Under the pieces are notes generated by a model. The model was not told where the DNA came from and ran no database searches. It worked only from the letters and a program-made list of their open reading frames with translations. A stretch of 64,000 nucleotides of DNA from Geothrix sp. 21YS21S-2. Lineage in GTDB: Bacteria > Acidobacteriota > Holophagae > Holophagales > Holophagaceae. Made by a program: the position numbers and the translations under genes. The DNA lies in NCBI RefSeq assembly GCF_030846775.1, contig NZ_CP132910.1:964001-1028000 (forward strand). The letters are read 5' to 3'. Every line of letters starts with the position of its first letter. Position 1 is the first letter of the stretch. Below are positions 15,407 to 23,798 of the stretch, in pieces.

Positions 15407-16875
15407 GCATGAAACTTGAAACGAAAGTCGGAGCGTTCTTCGTCGCGAGCATCGGCGTCCTGGGCATCCTGATACTACGCATGGAGAAGCTCGAGCTCTT
15501 CGCCGGCAACGGGCAGAACCACATCGCCACGTCCTTCGCCCAGGTGGCCGGCCTGAGCCTGCAGAGCAAGGTGCGGGTCGCCGGCGTGCCGGTGGGCGCC
15601 GTGACCACCATCGAGCTCCAGGGCAAGACCGCCAGGGTCGTCCTCTCCCTGCCCCACGAGTTCAAGCTCTACAAGGACGCCTCGGCATCGCTGAGCTCCA
15701 TCGGCATCCTGGGCGAGAAGTACATCGAACTGGACCCCGGGCACCCCGAGGCCGGGGCCCTGCCCACCGACGGCACCATCCCCAGCAAGGCCGGCATGGG
15801 CATGGACACGATCATGGAGTCCATCGGCTCCATCAGCCAGGACGTCAAGAGCATCACGGGCGCCCTGAACAAGAGCATCGGCGGCGAGGAGGGCCGCATG
15901 AAGCTGGACGAGATCGTGGACAACATCCGCGTGCTCACCGCCGAATTCCGGGCCATGAGCCAGGAGAACCACGGCGCCATCAACGCCACCATGGCCAACG
16001 TCCAGCAGATGAGTTCCGAGCTGAGGGAGCGCCTGCCCAGGCTGGCCCAGCAGTTCGAGGACCTCGGAAAGAACCTCAACGCCATGGTCAACGACGGCCG
16101 GCCCGAGCTCAACGGCATCCTGAAGGACGTCCACAAGCTCTCCGCCGACCTCCACGTGACCGTCGACAACGTCAACCAGATCACCGGAAAGATGAACCGG
16201 GGCGAAGGCACCATCGGCAAGCTGCTCAACGACGAGACCACCGTGCAGAAGATCAACCTCGCCGTGGACAACGTCAACTCCATGCTGGGCGGCTGGAAGT
16301 CCATGGACCTGAACCTGGACCTGAACGCGGCCCGCTGGACCAAGCGCGGCGACTCCAAGGTGGGCATCGGCATCGACATCGTTCCCGCCCGCGACCACTG
16401 GTACGCGCTCGAGCTCTCCTCCACCCCCGACGGCAAGATCTCCGATTCCACCCACACCGCCACCATCGTCGACCCGAAGACGGGCCTGCCCACCCAGGTG
16501 CCGGTCTCCGAGCGGACCATCAACGTCGACCAGGCCTTCACCGTCTCGGCCCAGTTCGCCAAGCGCCTGGCCGAGAACTACGTCTTCACCGCCGGCCTCG
16601 TCGAGGGCAAGGGCGGCGTGGGCGCGGAGTTCCGGGCCTTCAACGACCGCTTCCGCTTCGGCGGCGTCGCCTACGACTTCACCAAGCGCGCCGACAAGCC
16701 CAACCCCCGCTACCGCCTGAGCACGAGCTACCAGTTCTACAAGGGGTTCTACGCCATGGCCGGCCTCCAGGACATCGCCAATTCCGACCTGCGCACCTTC
16801 TTCGTGGGCGGCGGCATCCGCTGGAAGGACGAGGACCTCAAAAAGCTTGTGGGGCTGGCCAGCGTTGGTAAATAA
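15403..16875 (+). CDS. mlaD: MCE (MlaD-like) protein with a C-terminal barrel-like domain
   Basis: A 490-aa MCE-family lipid-shuttle protein. One N-terminal membrane helix (residues ~8-25, VGAFFVASIGVLGILIL) is followed by the MCE domain (~38-120, VAGLSLQSKVRVAGVPVG), a long helical stretch (~130-290) of the kind that forms a tunnel or needle, and a C-terminal ~190 residues rich in alternating strands (YRLSTSYQFYKGFYAMAGLQ, GVGAEFRAF, FFVGGGIRW). Escherichia coli MlaD is only ~180 aa, so the tail is extra and resembles an outer-membrane barrel. That would let one protein span the periplasm and anchor in the outer membrane, which is inference. ATG 15403 overlaps the mlaF stop. Confidence 0.85.
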   Translation: MSMKLETKVGAFFVASIGVLGILILRMEKLELFAGNGQNHIATSFAQVAGLSLQSKVRVAGVPVGAVTTIELQGKTARVVLSLPHEFKLYKDASASLSSIGILGEKYIELDPGHPEAGALPTDGTIPSKAGMGMDTIMESIGSISQDVKSITGALNKSIGGEEGRMKLDEIVDNIRVLTAEFRAMSQENHGAINATMANVQQMSSELRERLPRLAQQFEDLGKNLNAMVNDGRPELNGILKDVHKLSADLHVTVDNVNQITGKMNRGEGTIGKLLNDETTVQKINLAVDNVNSMLGGWKSMDLNLDLNAARWTKRGDSKVGIGIDIVPARDHWYALELSSTPDGKISDSTHTATIVDPKTGLPTQVPVSERTINVDQAFTVSAQFAKRLAENYVFTAGLVEGKGGVGAEFRAFNDRFRFGGVAYDFTKRADKPNPRYRLSTSYQFYKGFYAMAGLQDIANSDLRTFFVGGGIRWKDEDLKKLVGLASVGK

Positions 16876-16882
16876 TGGCGGG

Positions 16883-17659
16883 ATGACGCAGCGCCCCCTG
16901 CCCCTGGAAAGCACCCGGCTGTTCATCGCCGTGCGCCGGGGCGTGCCCCTGGCCCTGGCCGCGGTGCTCATGGCGCTGGCGGTCATCGAGCCCGCCCGCC
17001 TCGGTTGGCCGCGTGGTTGGCTCATCCTCGGGGCCATGGGCTGCCTGGGCGAGGTGTGGCCCACCTTCAAGACCGGCCGGGCCTACGCCCGGGCCCGCAC
17101 CGCCATCCAGCGCTGGGATGCCGGCTGGGTGTGGGCCCTGCGCCCCCTCTTCCGCCGCCTGGGGATGGAGGACGCCTGGATCCTCTCCTTCTGCGCCTGG
17201 AACAACCACAAGGTGCGCGGCCTCTTCCGCGACGCCAAGGCCAGGAAGGCCCTGGTGCTCCTGCCCCACTGCATCCAGATGGCCCGCTGCAAGGCCGACG
17301 TGCTCACGGACCTGACGAGCTGCTACGAGTGCGGCCTGTGCCCCGTGGGCGACTTCCTGCCCATGAAGCTGAACCTGGGCTGGGAGACCCGCATCTCCAA
17401 CCGCAGCCACAAGGCCTACCGCGAGGCCCGGGAGTACCGTCCCGACCTCATCGTCGCCGTGAGCTGCACGGACCGGCTCTTCAAGGGGCTGGTGAAGCTC
17501 CCCGAGGTGCCCTGCTACGTCATCCCCCTGCAGCTGCCCCACCGCATGTGCGTGGACACCACCTTCTCCGTCCCCCACCTCCTGGCCGCCATGGAGAACC
17601 TCGTGGAGCCCAGGGAGGCCGAGCGGGTCGTCCCCTTCCGCCGGGAGGGCATCGCCTAG
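16883..17659 (+). CDS. DUF116 family cysteine-rich membrane protein
   Basis: A 258-aa DUF116 protein. Two N-terminal hydrophobic segments (residues ~10-60) precede a soluble domain with the family cysteines: LLPHCIQMARCKADV and CYECGLCPVGD (~130-160), then VAVSCTDRLFKGL. The Cys pattern suggests a metal or Fe-S site; the biochemical role of DUF116 is not established. ATG 16883 follows mlaD by seven bases and the gene overlaps the prenyltransferase by one base, so it is probably the fourth gene of the mla operon. A role in envelope lipid metabolism would fit the neighbours but is inference. Confidence 0.8.
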   Translation: MTQRPLPLESTRLFIAVRRGVPLALAAVLMALAVIEPARLGWPRGWLILGAMGCLGEVWPTFKTGRAYARARTAIQRWDAGWVWALRPLFRRLGMEDAWILSFCAWNNHKVRGLFRDAKARKALVLLPHCIQMARCKADVLTDLTSCYECGLCPVGDFLPMKLNLGWETRISNRSHKAYREAREYRPDLIVAVSCTDRLFKGLVKLPEVPCYVIPLQLPHRMCVDTTFSVPHLLAAMENLVEPREAERVVPFRREGIA

Positions 17660-18549
17660 TGGCCTATCCCGTCCGCAGCGCCTTCGAGCGGATCGCGGGG
17701 CCCGAGGCCACCGCGTACCTCCTCCACCTGCGCCCCATGGAGTGGCCCATCATGTCGGCCCACTTCCTCCTGGGGGCGCTGCTGGCCACGGGCTGGCGCA
17801 CCCCCCTGAAGCCCGCCCTGCTGGGCTGGGTGGTCTTCGTGGCGCTGCTCAACGGCGGCACCCTGGCCATCAACAGCGCCTTCGACAAGGACGAGGGGGA
17901 CATCGGCTACCTGAAGGCCCCGCCCAAGCCGCCCCGGTACCTGCTGCACATGTCGGCCGCGATGCTGGCCCTGTCGCTCCTCCTGGGCTTCCTGCTGCCG
18001 CCGGTCTTCGCCTGGAGCAACGCCGCCTGCGTGGCGATGTCCGTCCTCTACTCGGTCCCCCCCGCGCGCCTCAAGGCCCGGGCCGGCTGGGACCTGGTGA
18101 TCAACTGCCTCGGCTTCGGCGCCCTGGCCCCCCTGGCCGGCTGGGGCCTCACGGGCCTGCCCGTCACCCCCGGCATGCGGAGCGTGGTCATCGGCTTCGC
18201 GTTCCTCTTCGGGGCCCTGTACCCCGCCACCCAGCTCTACCAGATCGCCGAGGACCGCGCCCGGGGCGACCGCACCCTGGCCATCGTCCTGGGCGAGGGT
18301 CCCAGCCTGGGCTTCGCCGCGGGCCTGGCCGCCGCCGCGCACCTGTGGTTCGCCTGGGCCGCCCTGCAGTCCGGCCGGAGCCCCCTGCCGATGCTTATTT
18401 CACTGGGTGCCTGGCTGGGCGTGCTCCTCCCCTGGTGGGCGAAATGGCGGACGTTCACCAACGCACAGCATGAAGCGGGAATGTACCGGTGCCTGACCGC
18501 CTGGGCCATTACCGATGTAAGCATTCTGCTTCTGCTCTGGCCGCGGTGA
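17659..18549 (+). CDS. UbiA-type prenyltransferase
   Basis: A 296-aa integral membrane protein of the UbiA superfamily, with about eight hydrophobic segments. The first Asp-rich motif is seen as NSAFDKDEGDIGYLKAPPKP (variant of NDxxDxxxD with the following Pro/Arg region) and the second as YQIAEDRARGDRTL. These enzymes transfer a polyprenyl group to an aromatic or lipid acceptor, for example in quinone or ether-lipid synthesis; the acceptor cannot be read from sequence. GTG 17659 overlaps the DUF116 stop by one base. It ends the mla-DUF116 operon. Confidence 0.82.
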   Translation: MAYPVRSAFERIAGPEATAYLLHLRPMEWPIMSAHFLLGALLATGWRTPLKPALLGWVVFVALLNGGTLAINSAFDKDEGDIGYLKAPPKPPRYLLHMSAAMLALSLLLGFLLPPVFAWSNAACVAMSVLYSVPPARLKARAGWDLVINCLGFGALAPLAGWGLTGLPVTPGMRSVVIGFAFLFGALYPATQLYQIAEDRARGDRTLAIVLGEGPSLGFAAGLAAAAHLWFAWAALQSGRSPLPMLISLGAWLGVLLPWWAKWRTFTNAQHEAGMYRCLTAWAITDVSILLLLWPR

Positions 18550-18836
18550 CTTACTTTTCCCCATTCGTTGGAAATTTTGTATCCCCCCAGCCACCCCCAT
18601 CCATCCGAAAGTGCTGATCTGCAAAAGGCTTTTGGGCTTTTCCTTCGGCGATCCTCGGTCCCCTCGGCGCCGGCGTTAGGCTTTTAGCCGGGTGCCTCGG
18701 CGCGAGTAATCTTTTCCGGAAGGGCCTGATGCATTCAAGCGTTTGAATTCGGCATGGATGCCTATGTCCACAACCCTATTGGCACTGAGTCTCCGTCACA
18801 GCATACTAGGGCAATGACAAGCTCATCAGATTGTCC
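18550..18836. other. Intergenic region between UbiA-type gene and Ser/Thr kinase
   Basis: About 290 bases with no gene. It holds the half-copy of the GCCGAGG repeat (18643-18686) and a small dyad ATTCAA-N4-TTGAAT (18733-18748) roughly 90 bases before the kinase start that could be an operator. No convincing -35/-10 pair is visible. Confidence 0.5.
18643..18686. repeat. Half-copy of the palindromic GCCGAGG repeat
   Basis: The core CGGCGATCCTCGG, then CTCGGCGCC, then TAGGCTTTT matches the right arm of the hairpin repeat at 56359-56452 in order and with only a few substitutions and small gaps. The complementary left arm is missing, so this is a degenerate or truncated member of the same family. 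Confidence 0.6.
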
Positions 18837-21179
18837 ATGGCCCACGATGTCCTGAACCTACAACCCATGTGGCTGGATGCCCAATGCCCCCGCATGGGCC
18901 GGTACGTCCTGGGCCCGCTTCTGGGCAAGGGCGGCATGGGCGAGGTGCTGGAGGGCTGGGACGTGGTGCTCTGCCGCGTGGTGGCCCTCAAGATCCTGCG
19001 GAACATGGACCCCACGGCGGTGATCCGGTTCATGCACGAGGCCCAGGTGCACGCCCGGGTGGCCCACCCCAACATCTGCCGGGTCTACGACGTGGAGGTG
19101 TCCGACGGCACCGTCATGATCGCCATGCAACTGGTGAGGGGACTCAACCTGGACCAGGCGCGCCCGGACCTGGCGACGGAGGAGGCCGTCACCCTCATGG
19201 CGCAGGTGGCCGAGGGGGTGCATGCGGCCCACCGGCTCAAGCTCATCCACCGGGACCTCAAGCCCTCCAACATCCTCCTGGAGCGGGGTGAGGACGGCCG
19301 CTGGGTGCCCTACATCTGCGACTTCGGCCTGGCCATGGCCCTGGACGAGCCGGCCTTCACGGCCAGCAACGGCATCATCGGGACCCCGGCCTACATGGCT
19401 CCCGAGCAGTTCCGGGGCGACCGGGCCCAGATCGGACCGGCCACGGACGTGTTCTGCCTGGGCGGGACCCTCCACTACCTGGTGTATGGCCGTCCTCCAG
19501 CCGGCTCCTTGGCCTCGGCCGGCGGGCCCGGCGGGAGGAAGCGCACCATCGAGCTGCCCACGAACCGGGAGGTGCACCGGGACCTCAAGAACATCCTCAT
19601 CAAGTGCCTCCAGCCCGACCCCGGGCTCCGCTACGGCACCGCGGCCAGCCTGGCGGAGGACCTCTGGGCCCACGTGAACGGGGAGAAGGTCAACGCCACC
19701 CTCCCCGGTCCCCTGGGCCGCCTCTGGCGCCGGTCGCGCTCCAAAGTGGCCGCGGTCCTGCCCTACGCCCTGGGCGCGGGCGGGCTCCTGTGCGGCGGCA
19801 CGGCCACCGGACTCTACCTCGGCCACGCCCAGGCCCGGGAGGCGCTCCTGGCCCACCGTTTCGAGGTGGAGATCGGGCAGATGGAGCGGGACCTCCAGCT
19901 GGAACGGGCCCAGCCCCTCCATGACCTCCGGCCCGCCCTGATCCGGGCGCGCTCCCGCATGGAGACCCTCCAGGCGGAAATGAAGGCCGGGGACGCAGCC
20001 GGTCCCGGCCACCTGGCCCTGGCCCGGGCCGCCCTGCTGCTGAGGGACTACGGCCGGGCCCGGGCCGAGGCCGAGCGGGCCTGGGACGCCGGCGGCCGGG
20101 GCCCCGCCTACGCCCGGGTCCTGGCCCATGCCCTGGGGAGCGAGGCCACCCTGGGAGAGGGCCTGGGCGACCCGCCCGATATCGGCCGCCTGGAAACCCT
20201 CCTCCTCCAGGGCCGGGGCCTCACCGGCCAGGGGGAAGCCTTCGGGCAGGCCCTCGCGGCCCGCCTGCGCCGGGACGACCCCAAGGCCGCCGCGGAAGGC
20301 CTGGCCGAAGCCAAGGCGAACCCCTGGCGGGTGGAGGCGGTGGCTCTGGCGTCCACCAGCCTGTGCGCCCTGGGCCATGCCGCCCGGGACGGCGGGGATC
20401 TCCCCGGAGCCCAGGCGAAGTACCGCGAGGCCCTGGAGGCCGCCCAGGGCTGCATCGCCCTGGCCCCCAGCGACGCGCTGGCCCACCACGCCGCCCTGGA
20501 ATCGGCCAGGAGCCTGGCCGGGCTCCAGCTGGACCAGGGCCAGCTCACCCTGGAGGCCCTGGCCGGATTGGAGGCCCAGTGCCGCCAGGCCCTCCGGCTG
20601 GACCCCGGGGACCCCGGGCTCCAGGACGACTGGCTCGGGCTGCGCATCCTCAAGGTCATGAGGCTGCGGGACCTGGGCCGCGATGCGCGGGAGGATCTGG
20701 ACGAGGCCATGATCTTCCAGGGCACCCGCCTGAAGGAGCCGCTCACCCGGGCCCTGCGCACGGGCCGCATGGCGGTGCTCCTGCTGCAGGCCCGGGCCGC
20801 CTTCCAGCGCGGGGAGGACCCCGGGCCGGCCCTGCAGGAGTGCCTGAAGGTCGCCGACCCCGGCCCCTTCCTGTCCCGCGACCTGCGCCGCGAGGCCCTG
20901 ATCTTCAAGGCCCGGGTGGAAGCCTCCCGCGGCGTGGACCCCGGGCCCACCCTGGGCGAGGCCCTGGCCCGGATCCCCGTCACGGACCACCCCTCCTGGA
21001 CGGCCTCCCAGAGCGCCTGCGAGGCCTGGCTGGTGCGCGCGGAGTGGGAGGCGGCCCACGGGCAGGACGGCGCAGCCAGCCTGCGCAAGGCCCGGACCTT
21101 CATCAACGCCGCCCTGCAGCTCAACCCCGGCTCCCTCCCCGGACGGGCCCTGGAGGCGCGGCTCAGGGGGCGCCCGTGA
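18837..21179 (+). CDS. Membrane Ser/Thr protein kinase with helical-repeat C-terminus
   Basis: A ~780-aa Hanks-type kinase. Residues ~20-285 contain LLGKGGMGEVLEGWD (P-loop), VVALKIL (catalytic Lys), LIHRDLKPSNILLE, CDFGLAM and TPAYMAPEQF, all intact, so it should be active. One membrane helix follows (~302-325), then ~450 residues of Ala/Leu-rich helical repeats resembling TPR units (GDLPGAQAKYREALEAAQGC). The kinase domain would face the cytoplasm. The frame is open from TTG 18831, but ATG 18837 is the likelier start; no clear ribosome site is visible. It overlaps the next gene by GTGA, so kinase and downstream sensor are coupled. Confidence 0.88.
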   Translation: MAHDVLNLQPMWLDAQCPRMGRYVLGPLLGKGGMGEVLEGWDVVLCRVVALKILRNMDPTAVIRFMHEAQVHARVAHPNICRVYDVEVSDGTVMIAMQLVRGLNLDQARPDLATEEAVTLMAQVAEGVHAAHRLKLIHRDLKPSNILLERGEDGRWVPYICDFGLAMALDEPAFTASNGIIGTPAYMAPEQFRGDRAQIGPATDVFCLGGTLHYLVYGRPPAGSLASAGGPGGRKRTIELPTNREVHRDLKNILIKCLQPDPGLRYGTAASLAEDLWAHVNGEKVNATLPGPLGRLWRRSRSKVAAVLPYALGAGGLLCGGTATGLYLGHAQAREALLAHRFEVEIGQMERDLQLERAQPLHDLRPALIRARSRMETLQAEMKAGDAAGPGHLALARAALLLRDYGRARAEAERAWDAGGRGPAYARVLAHALGSEATLGEGLGDPPDIGRLETLLLQGRGLTGQGEAFGQALAARLRRDDPKAAAEGLAEAKANPWRVEAVALASTSLCALGHAARDGGDLPGAQAKYREALEAAQGCIALAPSDALAHHAALESARSLAGLQLDQGQLTLEALAGLEAQCRQALRLDPGDPGLQDDWLGLRILKVMRLRDLGRDAREDLDEAMIFQGTRLKEPLTRALRTGRMAVLLLQARAAFQRGEDPGPALQECLKVADPGPFLSRDLRREALIFKARVEASRGVDPGPTLGEALARIPVTDHPSWTASQSACEAWLVRAEWEAAHGQDGAASLRKARTFINAALQLNPGSLPGRALEARLRGRP

Positions 21180-22978
21180 AGGCCAGGATCCTCCATTCGA
21201 CGCCCCGGGAGGACGTCGGGAAGGCGGTCGCCGCCCTCCTGGCGGGGGACTACATCCCCTGTGAATCCACCTGGGTCGCCGGGGCCGCGGCCTTCCTTAG
21301 CGCGCTCCGGGGCGGGATCCGCTTCGACCTGGTCATCCTGGACTTCGACACCCCGGAGGACGCGGCGTGCCTCCGGGAAACCGCGCGGCTGCATCCCGGG
21401 GTCCCGGTGATCCTCCTGTGCGGGGACGACGGGGAGGAGCGGGCCCTGGCGGCCCTGCGCTCAGGCGCCACGGACTACGTGCCCCGCGACCACCTGCGCC
21501 GCCTGCCCTCCATGGTGCGCCGCGCCCTGGCGGAGGTGCGGGACGCCGCCATGCGCAAGGAGGCCGAGAGCGCGAACGCGCGCCTGGGTTCGCTCCTGCG
21601 GGCCATTCTCGACGCCACCTCCGAAGGCATCCTCGTGGGGGACCTGGCGGGCCGGATCACCACCTACAACCGCAAGTTCATGAGCCTCTGCGGCATCCCG
21701 GAGTACATCCTGGCCACCATGGAAATGGACAAGGTGCTCCAGTTCCTCATGGACCACTTCCAGGACCCCGGCGCGTTCATGGACGAGGTGCGCCACCTGG
21801 GCGCCCAGTCCGACCGGGAGACCCTGGGCCTGCTGAAGTCCATCGAGGACCGCCAGATCGAAGGCGCGGGCCGGCCCTACCGCCAGGGCGGCGAGACCGT
21901 GGGGAGGGTCTTCAGCTTCCGGGACGTGACGGACCGCGAGCGCAGCGCCGAGCGCCTGAAACTTGTGATCAACGCCCAGCGCCCCCTCCTGGAGGCCGCG
22001 GCGGGCGCGGGGCTGGTGCTCTGGCACGAGGCCGGCGGGGTCCTGGCGCTGTCGGAAGCCGCCGGGAAGCTGCTGGGCCTGGAGGACCGGGACCTGCCCC
22101 GGACCCTGGACGCCCTGGCCGCCCTGGCCCACCCCGAGGACGCCCCGGCACTGCGGGCGGCGCTGGAAGGTCCCGGCTCGGAGCTCGAGGTGCGCCTGCG
22201 CACCGCCGCCGGCGCCTGGATCCGCACCGGGTGGGTGCTGAGCCGGGACCCCGGGGGCCGCCGGGGAGGCGCCTTCCGGGACATCACGGAGGGCCGCCTG
22301 GCCCGCCTGGAGGCGGAGGCCCGGTCCCGCACCCGGTGGATGACCACCCTGGCCTCCAACTTCGCCCGGGCCCTGCGCACGCCCCTGGAGAACCTGCGCA
22401 TCCACCTGGGCGCCATCTCCGCCGGGGGGCCGCACCTGGAGGAGGCCCAGGCCTGCGCCGGGATCCTCGCCGGCCTCCTGGACCAGGCCGGCCGGGCCGC
22501 CCTGTGCGAGCCCGCGCCGGACCTGCTGCTGGAGCTCAACGCCGTGGTGGAGCGGGTCCGCCCCTGGGCCGAGGGGATCGCCGGGCCCGGCATCACGCTG
22601 GGGTGGGACCTGGAACCGGGCCTGCCGTTCCTCCCCATCAGCCCGGGGCGTCTGGAACCGGTCCTCATGAACCTCCTGCGCAACGCCCGGGAGGCCCTGG
22701 ACGGCCAGGGCGAGATCCGCGTGCGAACCTTCCTGGCCGCGCCCGAACCCGCCGGGACGGAGTCCCCGCGCCTGGTGCTGGAGGTGCGCGACAACGGCCC
22801 GGGCATCCCGCCCCGGGTGAAGGACCAGATGTTCGACCCCTACTTCACCACCCGCGACGGGGCCCGGGGCCTGGGGCTGACGGTGGTGCGGTGCCTGGTG
22901 GAGGGCGCCGGCGGGAGCATCCAGGTGGACACGGAGCCCCTTCGGGGGACGTCGGTGAAGGTCAGCCTGCCGATCTAG
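21176..22978 (+). CDS. Receiver/PAS/ATPase signalling protein lacking the phosphoacceptor His
   Basis: A 600-aa protein starting at GTG 21176 inside the Ser/Thr kinase stop. Residues ~1-125 form a receiver-like domain (DLVILDFDTPED retains Asp), ~145-260 a PAS domain, ~265-370 a second PAS-like domain, ~380-440 the dimerisation helix pair, and ~490-600 an ATPase domain with N-box LMNLLRNAREAL, DNGPGIPP and GLGLTVVRC. In the H-box position the sequence is NFARALRTPL where SHELRTPL is expected: His is Arg. It should bind ATP but cannot autophosphorylate in the usual way. Being coupled to a Ser/Thr kinase, it may be a kinase target or scaffold; that is inference. It ends convergently with a LuxR regulator (4-base overlap). 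Confidence 0.82.
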   Translation: MKARILHSTPREDVGKAVAALLAGDYIPCESTWVAGAAAFLSALRGGIRFDLVILDFDTPEDAACLRETARLHPGVPVILLCGDDGEERALAALRSGATDYVPRDHLRRLPSMVRRALAEVRDAAMRKEAESANARLGSLLRAILDATSEGILVGDLAGRITTYNRKFMSLCGIPEYILATMEMDKVLQFLMDHFQDPGAFMDEVRHLGAQSDRETLGLLKSIEDRQIEGAGRPYRQGGETVGRVFSFRDVTDRERSAERLKLVINAQRPLLEAAAGAGLVLWHEAGGVLALSEAAGKLLGLEDRDLPRTLDALAALAHPEDAPALRAALEGPGSELEVRLRTAAGAWIRTGWVLSRDPGGRRGGAFRDITEGRLARLEAEARSRTRWMTTLASNFARALRTPLENLRIHLGAISAGGPHLEEAQACAGILAGLLDQAGRAALCEPAPDLLLELNAVVERVRPWAEGIAGPGITLGWDLEPGLPFLPISPGRLEPVLMNLLRNAREALDGQGEIRVRTFLAAPEPAGTESPRLVLEVRDNGPGIPPRVKDQMFDPYFTTRDGARGLGLTVVRCLVEGAGGSIQVDTEPLRGTSVKVSLPI

Positions 22979-23637
22979 GCCGAGACGAGCCCCTTCTCGA
23001 TCGCGTAGGCGGTCAACCCCGAGATGTTGTGCACGTTCAGCTTCACCATCAGGTTGGCCCGGTGCTTCTCCACGGTCTTGGGGCTGATGCAGAGGAACTC
23101 CGCGATCTCCTTGGACCGGTGGCCCTCGGCCACCAGCTTGAGCACCTCCCGTTCGCGGTCGGAAAGCACGTCGTAGGTCGGGCGCACCGCCTGCCCATCC
23201 TTGGAGTTCAGGTACAGTCCCACCACCACGGTGGCCACCGCGGGGCTCAGGTACCGCTCGCCGGCGAGCACGCTCCGGATGGCCGCGAAGAGGTCCGCGC
23301 TGCTGGTGTCCTTCAGCACGTAGCCATCCCCGCCGGCCTGGAGGACCGCGTAGACCTGGTCCTCGGCCTTGCTGACGGTGAGCACCAGGACCTTGATCCT
23401 CGGGTTCACCCGCTTGATCTCCTTGAGGGCCTCCAGGCCGTTGGTCCGGGGCATGGAGAGGTCCAGCAGCACCAGGTCGGGCAGCAACTCGGAAGCCAGC
23501 CGCATGGCCTCCCGGCCGTCCACGGCCTCGCCGACCACCTCGACCCCGGGCATGCGGACCAGGAGTTCCCGGAGCCCCTCCCGCAGGAGGTTGTGGTCCT
23601 CGGCGAGGATCACCCGGCACGTCTGGTTTGGATTCAT
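22975..23637 (-). CDS. NarL/LuxR-type response regulator
   Basis: A 220-aa two-component regulator. The receiver (residues ~8-125) has AEDHN acidic pair, phospho-Asp in LVLLDLSMPR and Lys in GYVLKD. The LuxR helix-turn-helix (~152-215) has LSDREREVLKLVAEGHRSKEIAEFL split over the first two helices and SPKTVEKHRANLM as recognition region. ATG 23637 is preceded by GGGGGA four bases upstream. It is closely similar to the regulator at 31419, including the recognition helix, so both may read the same DNA site. The neighbouring minus-strand hybrid kinase (161 bases upstream) is the obvious partner. Confidence 0.93.
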   Translation of the reverse strand: MNPNQTCRVILAEDHNLLREGLRELLVRMPGVEVVGEAVDGREAMRLASELLPDLVLLDLSMPRTNGLEALKEIKRVNPRIKVLVLTVSKAEDQVYAVLQAGGDGYVLKDTSSADLFAAIRSVLAGERYLSPAVATVVVGLYLNSKDGQAVRPTYDVLSDREREVLKLVAEGHRSKEIAEFLCISPKTVEKHRANLMVKLNVHNISGLTAYAIEKGLVSA

Positions 23638-23798
23638 CACGTCCCCCGAGGTGGACCCGGACCGTGGACTGGACCCGGGAAGGCGCCGGCAACGAAATTC
23701 ATGGAGATTGTTTTCCCCATGGTAGGCCTGCCGGTAAGCACTTTCAAGGAAGGAGATGGAAACACAGGGGGTTAGCATGCGACCGACCAACCGGCAAC

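Noticed and set aside
18594-18600. An isolated CCCCCAT after the prenyltransferase gene
   Set aside because: No matching ATGGGGG arm four bases upstream, so it is not a fourth operator copy.
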